Positions 7,303-10,916 of a stretch of 10,916 nt of DNA are shown one piece after another. The notes below the pieces were generated by a model, which saw only the letters and a program-made list of their open reading frames with translations, had not been told where the DNA came from and searched no databases. Source of the DNA: Chitinophagaceae bacterium (lineage in GTDB: Bacteria > Bacteroidota > Bacteroidia > Chitinophagales > Chitinophagaceae); contig JADLEN010000212.1 of the NCBI GenBank assembly GCA_020846105.1, positions 1 to 10,916 on the forward strand. The letters run 5' to 3'. A program made the translations under genes and the position numbers. Position 1 is the stretch's first letter, and each line of letters begins with the position of its first letter.

Positions 7303-7572
7303 ATGCGCAAATTTTTATCCTTTATACTTTTTGTTGCTTTTGCATTTACTTTATCGGCTGTCACCTCTTCGTGCTTTATGTTTCGGAGAAAAGGCAAACC
7401 TCAGTATAGGCAAGCACCACCACCACGAATCAACAGCACAGGCTACAATCGTAAAGGTGTAAAAACGACTACAAAAGGCAGAAACTATAAAAATCAGTAT
7501 CGCTCAGACTATCGCGGCAATAGAGGTGGAAGAGACCCATACCATTACCGTGGTGCTAGATACAAATACTAA
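7303..7572 (+). CDS. Small exported, very basic Arg/Gly/Tyr-rich protein of unknown function
   Basis: This 89-residue protein starts with a clear export signal (MRK, then a hydrophobic run to about residue 20) ending TSSCF. Cys24 could be a lipidation site, although the preceding residues are not a textbook lipobox. The remaining 65 residues contain 19 Arg/Lys, only two acidic residues (Asp69, Asp78) and nine tyrosines, with RG/RGG-like stretches toward the C terminus (YRGNRGGRDPY, YRGARY). It is probably disordered and could bind nucleic acid, LPS or peptidoglycan at the envelope; none of this is shown by sequence alone. It has its own promoter and a strong terminator, so it is a single-gene transcription unit. 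The export signal, leader and terminator support it being real despite its size. No family recognised. Confidence 0.7.
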   Translation: MRKFLSFILFVAFAFTLSAVTSSCFMFRRKGKPQYRQAPPPRINSTGYNRKGVKTTTKGRNYKNQYRSDYRGNRGGRDPYHYRGARYKY

Positions 7573-7593
7573 AACCTGTTTTACAAAACACAC

Positions 7594-7623
7594 AAAAGCA
7601 TCTCCCACAAAGAGATGCTTTTT
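7594..7623 (+). terminator. Rho-independent terminator after the small basic protein gene
   Basis: GCATCTC (7598-7604) pairs with GAGATGC (7612-7618) around a seven-base loop. AAAA before and TTTT after extend the stem to 11 bp, and the T run TTTTT (7619-7623) continues into another T-rich stretch. It lies 21 bases after the stop codon and separates this gene from trmH. Confidence 0.85.
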
Positions 7624-7648
7624 ACTTTTTACTCAATAAAAATGAAAC

Positions 7649-8242
7649 ATGAAACCAGAGCGCAAACAAAAAATGGATAAGGTGCTAAGTATGCGCCAAG
7701 CCGATATGGCAATCGTGATGGAGAATGTAGGAGACCCCCACAATATAGGTGCAGTAATGCGCACTGCAGACTCAGTAGGGATTCAAGAACTTTACATTAT
7801 CAATACATTAATCACCGAAGAAGAATTCAAAATTAAAAGAAGCTCGGCAAGTGCCGAAAAGTGGATAACCATCCACCACTTTGACAATGTCAAGGATTGT
7901 ATGATGGCAATAAAAAAAAGAGGACTAACTATATGGGCAACCCATCTTGGCACTAGCTCAGAAAGTTTGTACAATATAGACCTGACCACGCCTGTAGCAC
8001 TAGTTTTTGGCACCGAAAGAAAAGGCATAAGCGAGGAGCTTTTAAGTTATTGCGATGGCAATTTTATAATTCCTCAAGTAGGCATGATTCAGTCTTTGAA
8101 CATTTCGGTAGCCTGCGCTGTAAGCCTTTACGAGGCTTACAGACAAAGACAAGCATTAGGTAAATATGATGGCAATAACCAACTAGATACTGACCTGCAA
8201 ACAAAAACGATGCAAGCCTGGATGAAGCAATACGACAAGTAA
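7649..8242 (+). CDS. trmH: tRNA (guanosine-18-2'-O)-methyltransferase, SpoU/SPOUT family
   Basis: This 197-residue protein has the three SpoU motifs. Motif 1 is ENVGDPHNIGAVMRTADSVG (25-44, with Asn32 and the likely base Arg38). Motif 2 is ALVFGTERKGIS (117-128, Glu123). Motif 3 is IPQVGMIQSLNISVACAVSLYEA (141-163), which forms the trefoil-knot SAM site. The N-terminal stretch MKPERKQKMDKVLSMRQADM aligns with the start of E. coli TrmH and supports the ATG at 7649 rather than the internal ATG at 7673; an overlapping out-of-frame ATG at 7642 stops after 12 codons. E. coli TrmH is about 229 residues, so the C-terminal arm is shorter here. It likely methylates the ribose of G18 in the tRNA D-loop. 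Related SpoU enzymes acting on rRNA (RlmB type) are less likely because there is no L30e-like N-terminal domain. It converges with acs. Confidence 0.87.
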   Translation: MKPERKQKMDKVLSMRQADMAIVMENVGDPHNIGAVMRTADSVGIQELYIINTLITEEEFKIKRSSASAEKWITIHHFDNVKDCMMAIKKRGLTIWATHLGTSSESLYNIDLTTPVALVFGTERKGISEELLSYCDGNFIIPQVGMIQSLNISVACAVSLYEAYRQRQALGKYDGNNQLDTDLQTKTMQAWMKQYDK

Positions 8243-8245
8243 AAA

Positions 8246-10159
8246 TTACAATTTACCTGAAATGATATCGGCTACAACGTCAGGGTCTAGCAAGGTGGAG
8301 GTGTCGCCCAAACTACCCAGCTCGTCTTCCGCAATTTTGCGCAAGATGCGGCGCATTATTTTGCCACTGCGTGTTTTGGGTAGCCCTGTTACAAATTGTA
8401 TTTTGTCGGGCTTGGCAATGGCGCCAATAACTCTTGAAACCGTTTGGATAATATCTAATTTGGTTAACTTTTCATCGTCATGGGTATTTTCAAAAATCAC
8501 AAAAGCATAAATCCCTTGCCCTTTGATATCGTGAGGATAACCTACAACAGCACTTTCTACTACGCCCGCATGCATGTTTATTGCATTTTCTACTTCAGCA
8601 GTGCCTATTCGGTGCCCACTTACGTTTAATACATCGTCTACTCGTCCTGTAATTCTGTAATTACCATCGCCGTCTCTGTAACAACCATCGCCAGTGAAAT
8701 AAAGGTTTTCATAAGTTGCAAAATAATTCACTCGGCAACGCTCATGATCGCCGTAGGTGGTTCTTAAAATGCCTGGCCACGGAAATTTGATGCATAAATT
8801 GCCACTGACATCATTGCCTTCTATTTCTTTTCCATTTTCGTCTACCAAAATCGGCTGAATGCCAGGAAGGGGCAACGTGGCAAAGGATGGCTTGGAGGCA
8901 GTTATTCCCGCCAAGTTCGAAATCATAATGCCACCAGTTTCCGTTTGCCACCAAGTATCTACAATTGGGCAATTCTTTTTACCAATTTTTTCATTAAACC
9001 AATGCCAGGCCTCTTCATTTATGGGCTCACCTACAGAACCTAAAACTTTTAAAGAGCTTAAATCTTTTCCTATTAACGGATCATTGCCAAAACCCATCAA
9101 ACTACGAATAGCAGTAGGCGCGGTATAAAGAATATTAACTTTAAATTTATCAACTACGTCCCAAAATCTACCAGCATCTGGCCAAGTAGGTACCCCTTCA
9201 AATATTAAGGTAGTGGCACCAGCACACAATGGGCCATAAACAATGTAGCTGTGACCGGTAATCCACCCAATATCTGCAGTACAAAAATGTACATCACCTG
9301 GCTGATATTGAAAAACATTCACAAAAGAATAAGTAGTGTACACCATATATCCGCCAATGGTATGTACTACGCCTTTTGGCTTGCCGGTAGACCCCGAAGT
9401 GTACAAAATAAACAAGGGATCTTCGGCATTCATTTCTTCGGCAGGGCAATCGGGATTGCCCATTGTTTCTACTTTTTTAATCTCGTCTTCCCACCATACA
9501 TCGCGGCCTTTAAGCATACTGATTGGCGTTCTTGTTCGGGTCAAAACAATAACTCTTTGTACAAATTTGCATTGTACAAGTGCATCATCTATGACACTTT
9601 TAAGTGGTATTTCTTTGTTGCCACGGAAGGCCCCATCGCAGGTTACTATAAAGCCTGCTTGGGCATCTTGCAATCGGTCTGCGATGCTTTGTGCGCTAAA
9701 ACCACCAAAAATAACGGAGTGTACAGCACCAATGCGGGCACAAGCCAAAGTTGCAATGGCCAACTCTGGAACCATACCCATATACAAACAAACTCGGTCG
9801 CCTTTTTTTACACCGTTATTTTTAAGCACGTTCGCAAATTGAACTACTTTGTTATATAAGTCCCGATATGTTAGTACACGATGATGCTCATCAGGGTCAT
9901 TTGACTCCCAAATAATAGCAGGTTTGTTGCCTGATTGTCCTAAATGTCGGTCAATGCAGTTTTCGGTAATATTCAAAGTGCCTCCTTTAAACCATTCGAT
10001 TTTTGGTTCTGTAAAATTCCAATCTAGCACTTTGTCCCAACGTTTCTTCCAAAGAAAGGTAGAGGCTATTTCTGCCCAAAATGCTTCGGGGTCTTGAATG
10101 CTTTTTTGAACAGCTTGATGGTAGGCTTCTGGACTTGTAATTTGAAATGGATAAGACAT
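8246..10159 (-). CDS. acs: Acetyl-CoA synthetase (AMP-forming)
   Basis: This 637-residue enzyme converts acetate, ATP and CoA to acetyl-CoA via acetyl-AMP (EC 6.2.1.1); E. coli Acs has 652 residues. Motifs in order are the P-loop-like YTSGSTGKPKG (253-263), DTWWQTETGG (401-410, with the tryptophan that limits the pocket to acetate), TGDGCYRDGDG (489-499), GRVDDVLNVSGHR (505-517) and PKTRSGKIMRRILRK (594-608). Lys600 corresponds to the catalytic lysine whose acetylation switches the enzyme off in Salmonella. The N-terminal segment (WAEIASTFLWKKRWDKVLDWNF) is typical of Acs rather than propionyl-CoA synthetase. Its stop lies 3 bp from the stop of trmH on the opposite strand, with no terminator in between. 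Upstream is a 272-bp divergent region with unusual repeats. Cytoplasmic; no frameshift or missing catalytic residue. Confidence 0.96.
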   Translation of the reverse strand: MSYPFQITSPEAYHQAVQKSIQDPEAFWAEIASTFLWKKRWDKVLDWNFTEPKIEWFKGGTLNITENCIDRHLGQSGNKPAIIWESNDPDEHHRVLTYRDLYNKVVQFANVLKNNGVKKGDRVCLYMGMVPELAIATLACARIGAVHSVIFGGFSAQSIADRLQDAQAGFIVTCDGAFRGNKEIPLKSVIDDALVQCKFVQRVIVLTRTRTPISMLKGRDVWWEDEIKKVETMGNPDCPAEEMNAEDPLFILYTSGSTGKPKGVVHTIGGYMVYTTYSFVNVFQYQPGDVHFCTADIGWITGHSYIVYGPLCAGATTLIFEGVPTWPDAGRFWDVVDKFKVNILYTAPTAIRSLMGFGNDPLIGKDLSSLKVLGSVGEPINEEAWHWFNEKIGKKNCPIVDTWWQTETGGIMISNLAGITASKPSFATLPLPGIQPILVDENGKEIEGNDVSGNLCIKFPWPGILRTTYGDHERCRVNYFATYENLYFTGDGCYRDGDGNYRITGRVDDVLNVSGHRIGTAEVENAINMHAGVVESAVVGYPHDIKGQGIYAFVIFENTHDDEKLTKLDIIQTVSRVIGAIAKPDKIQFVTGLPKTRSGKIMRRILRKIAEDELGSLGDTSTLLDPDVVADIISGKL

Positions 10160-10221
10160 AATTTCTATTTTGTTTCAGAGTACATAGTTAGTCATTCCTT
10201 TAGAAAAGCAATAAAAATTTG

Positions 10222-10240
10222 TGCTAAATAGGTATAGCTT
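10222..10240 (+). repeat. Left copy of an inverted repeat flanking the InsA-like gene
   Basis: TGCTAAATAGGTATAGCTT lies 63 bp upstream of the acs start. The reverse complement of 10862-10878, beyond the other gene's stop codon, matches it (TGCTAA, then GGTATAGCTT) except that the three bases between the blocks are replaced by one. The first 15 bases also recur in direct orientation at 10394-10408 with one change. Either a terminal inverted repeat of an old element or a protein-binding site. Confidence 0.55.
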
Positions 10241-10381
10241 ATCGTTAAAAGCCTTTGTACATAGGCCTTTCATTTCTTTTGAGTGTAAAAATGTTTATGA
10301 ATAAAATTCTTTCAATCCGTTTGATGGGCTATTCGTGAAAATTTTCTAAAAAATAAAAGAACTAAAATTCATTTTGCTAAT

Positions 10382-10412
10382 TTGGTATATTTATGCTAAA
10401 TAAGTATACCAA
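10382..10412. promoter_or_regulatory. 31-bp palindrome upstream of the InsA-like gene, candidate operator
   Basis: Arms TTGGTATATTTAT (10382-10394) and ATAAGTATACCAA (10400-10412) pair at 12 of 13 positions, the exception being a T-G pair, around the centre GCTAA. The right arm plus centre contains the sequence TGCTAAATAAGTATA that also occurs at 10222-10236. The palindrome ends 19 bases before the ATG at 10432 and overlaps or touches the likely promoter, a typical place for autoregulation by a dimeric DNA-binding protein. A leader hairpin is also possible. Confidence 0.55.
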
Positions 10413-10431
10413 TAGGCTTTATCTTTAACCC

Positions 10432-10854
10432 ATGAAAGAAATTTATTGCCCCAAATGTAAGTCGCAAGAAATAGTCAAAAGCGGTATGGCTAAAGGAAAG
10501 CAGCGCTATAAATGCCCATCTTGCATTTATAATTTTACGGTGATGAAAGACGGCAAAAGCATTGACCCTTATTACGTCATTAAGGCATTGCAGTTGTATA
10601 TTGAAGGGGTGACATTACGCGAGATCGAACGCATACTTGGTGTGAGCCACGTATCGGTAATGAATTGGGTGAAAAAATACAATGTCAAAGCGCCAGAAAA
10701 TCTCGATTATAAACCTACCTACAAAGTACTCACACATGCAGAGTTGATGGACTTCTTCAGCAATAAAGACAGCCTAAAACAATCAGGCACATTGGTCACC
10801 GAATTAGGCGATAAATTTATGGTGATAAAATGGGAACGAATCAAGCGAAATTAA
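10432..10854 (+). CDS. Stand-alone InsA/IS1-like zinc-ribbon + helix-turn-helix protein, no transposase catalytic domain
   Basis: This 140-residue protein opens with a zinc ribbon (CPKC at 6-9 and CPSC at 28-31, with the KGKQRYKCP spacing seen in IS1/IS1595-type transposase N termini). A helix-turn-helix follows, LYIEGVTLREIERILGVSHV with SVMNWVKK (about 55-82), as in InsA. The C-terminal 45 residues (YKPTYKVL, LMDFF, LVTELGDKFMVIKWER) contain no DDE catalytic triad. No InsB-like frame follows within the 60 bases left, and the gene has an intact start and stop. Automated annotation would probably call it 'IS1 family transposase'. A domesticated DNA-binding regulator seems at least as likely: it lies divergent from acs, has a palindrome before its start, and related repeats flank it. 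Whether it regulates acs is inference. Confidence 0.75.
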   Translation: MKEIYCPKCKSQEIVKSGMAKGKQRYKCPSCIYNFTVMKDGKSIDPYYVIKALQLYIEGVTLREIERILGVSHVSVMNWVKKYNVKAPENLDYKPTYKVLTHAELMDFFSNKDSLKQSGTLVTELGDKFMVIKWERIKRN

Positions 10855-10861
10855 ATTGAAA

Positions 10862-10878
10862 AAGCTATACCCTTAGCA
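10862..10878 (-). repeat. Right copy of an inverted repeat flanking the InsA-like gene
   Basis: AAGCTATACCCTTAGCA begins 8 bases after the InsA-like stop codon. Read on the minus strand it is TGCTAA-G-GGTATAGCTT, the inverted partner of 10222-10240 (16 matching bases with a 2-base length difference in the middle). Together they delimit a 657-bp unit. No direct target duplication is obvious outside the pair: the nine bases before the left copy (AAAAATTTG) and after the right copy (ACAATATAC) differ. Confidence 0.5.
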
Positions 10879-10916
10879 ACAATATACATTGCATTCTTTA
10901 AATAAGAATTTAAAAA

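Larger units (their letters stand above)
10160..10431. promoter_or_regulatory. Divergent intergenic region between acs and the InsA-like gene
   Basis: This AT-rich stretch must hold the promoters for acs (leftward) and for the zinc-ribbon/HTH gene (rightward). No convincing complete TTG-N17-23-TAnnTTTG promoter was found on either strand; TATCTTTA (10420-10427) and TATATTTA (10386-10393) are near-matches of the -7 element in the rightward direction. It contains two related repeats (10222-10240 and 10394-10408) and a long palindrome, listed separately. No small ORF or RNA gene was recognised. Confidence 0.5.

Noticed and set aside
9251..9859. Long plus-strand open frames (202 and 168 codons) inside acs
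   Set aside because: They lie antisense within a fully intact acetyl-CoA synthetase frame and their translations show no domain, so they are by-products of acs codon use.
10222..10878. Target site duplication to prove an insertion
   Set aside because: The bases immediately outside the two inverted repeats do not match over nine or fewer positions, so no duplication can be claimed.
10893..10909. Inverted repeat ATTCTT-N5-AAGAAT as terminator of the InsA-like gene
   Set aside because: The six-pair stem has only one GC pair and no proper T run follows; too weak to call.

Overview
The window looks like a chromosomal segment from a member of the Bacteroidota, probably of the Chitinophagales/Cytophagales/Sphingobacteriales type. 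Four things point there. A secreted metalloprotease ends in a type IX secretion (T9SS) type A sorting domain. The topoisomerase IV A subunit has the Bacteroidota architecture. Shine-Dalgarno sequences are essentially absent, and two upstream regions carry TTG-N20-22-TAnnTTTG-like promoters. Base composition is AT-rich and even throughout. The gene content is mostly housekeeping rather than accessory.

Layout from left to right. (1) The left edge holds the 5' end of a minus-strand gene for a SpoIIM/DUF95-like membrane protein. (2) Divergent from it are two small, clearly paralogous exported membrane proteins of DUF4190 type, separated by a perfect hairpin terminator. (3) A same-strand run follows: topoisomerase IV subunit A, a bifunctional-nuclease (DUF151)-UVR protein, a T9SS-secreted M43-like zinc protease, and aminofutalosine synthase MqnE (menaquinone biosynthesis). 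The protease and mqnE genes abut exactly (TAA then ATG). (4) A small, very basic exported protein has its own Bacteroidota-type promoter and a strong terminator. (5) The tRNA 2'-O-methyltransferase TrmH gene is followed after 3 bp by the convergent acetyl-CoA synthetase gene acs. (6) A 272-bp divergent intergenic region separates acs from a 140-residue zinc-ribbon/helix-turn-helix protein related to the N-terminal (InsA-like) part of IS1-type transposases, with no catalytic domain.

Most of the window is ordinary core genome. The most interesting part is the right end. The InsA-like protein gene has a 13-bp-arm palindrome ending 19 bp before its start codon. It is flanked by a pair of inverted repeats (TGCTAA-N1 or N3-GGTATAGCTT), one near acs and one just past its stop codon, and the palindrome contains a third, related copy. 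This could be the relic of a small transposable element, or a domesticated transposase DNA-binding domain acting as a regulator of itself and possibly of acs. No tRNA, rRNA or CRISPR array was seen.
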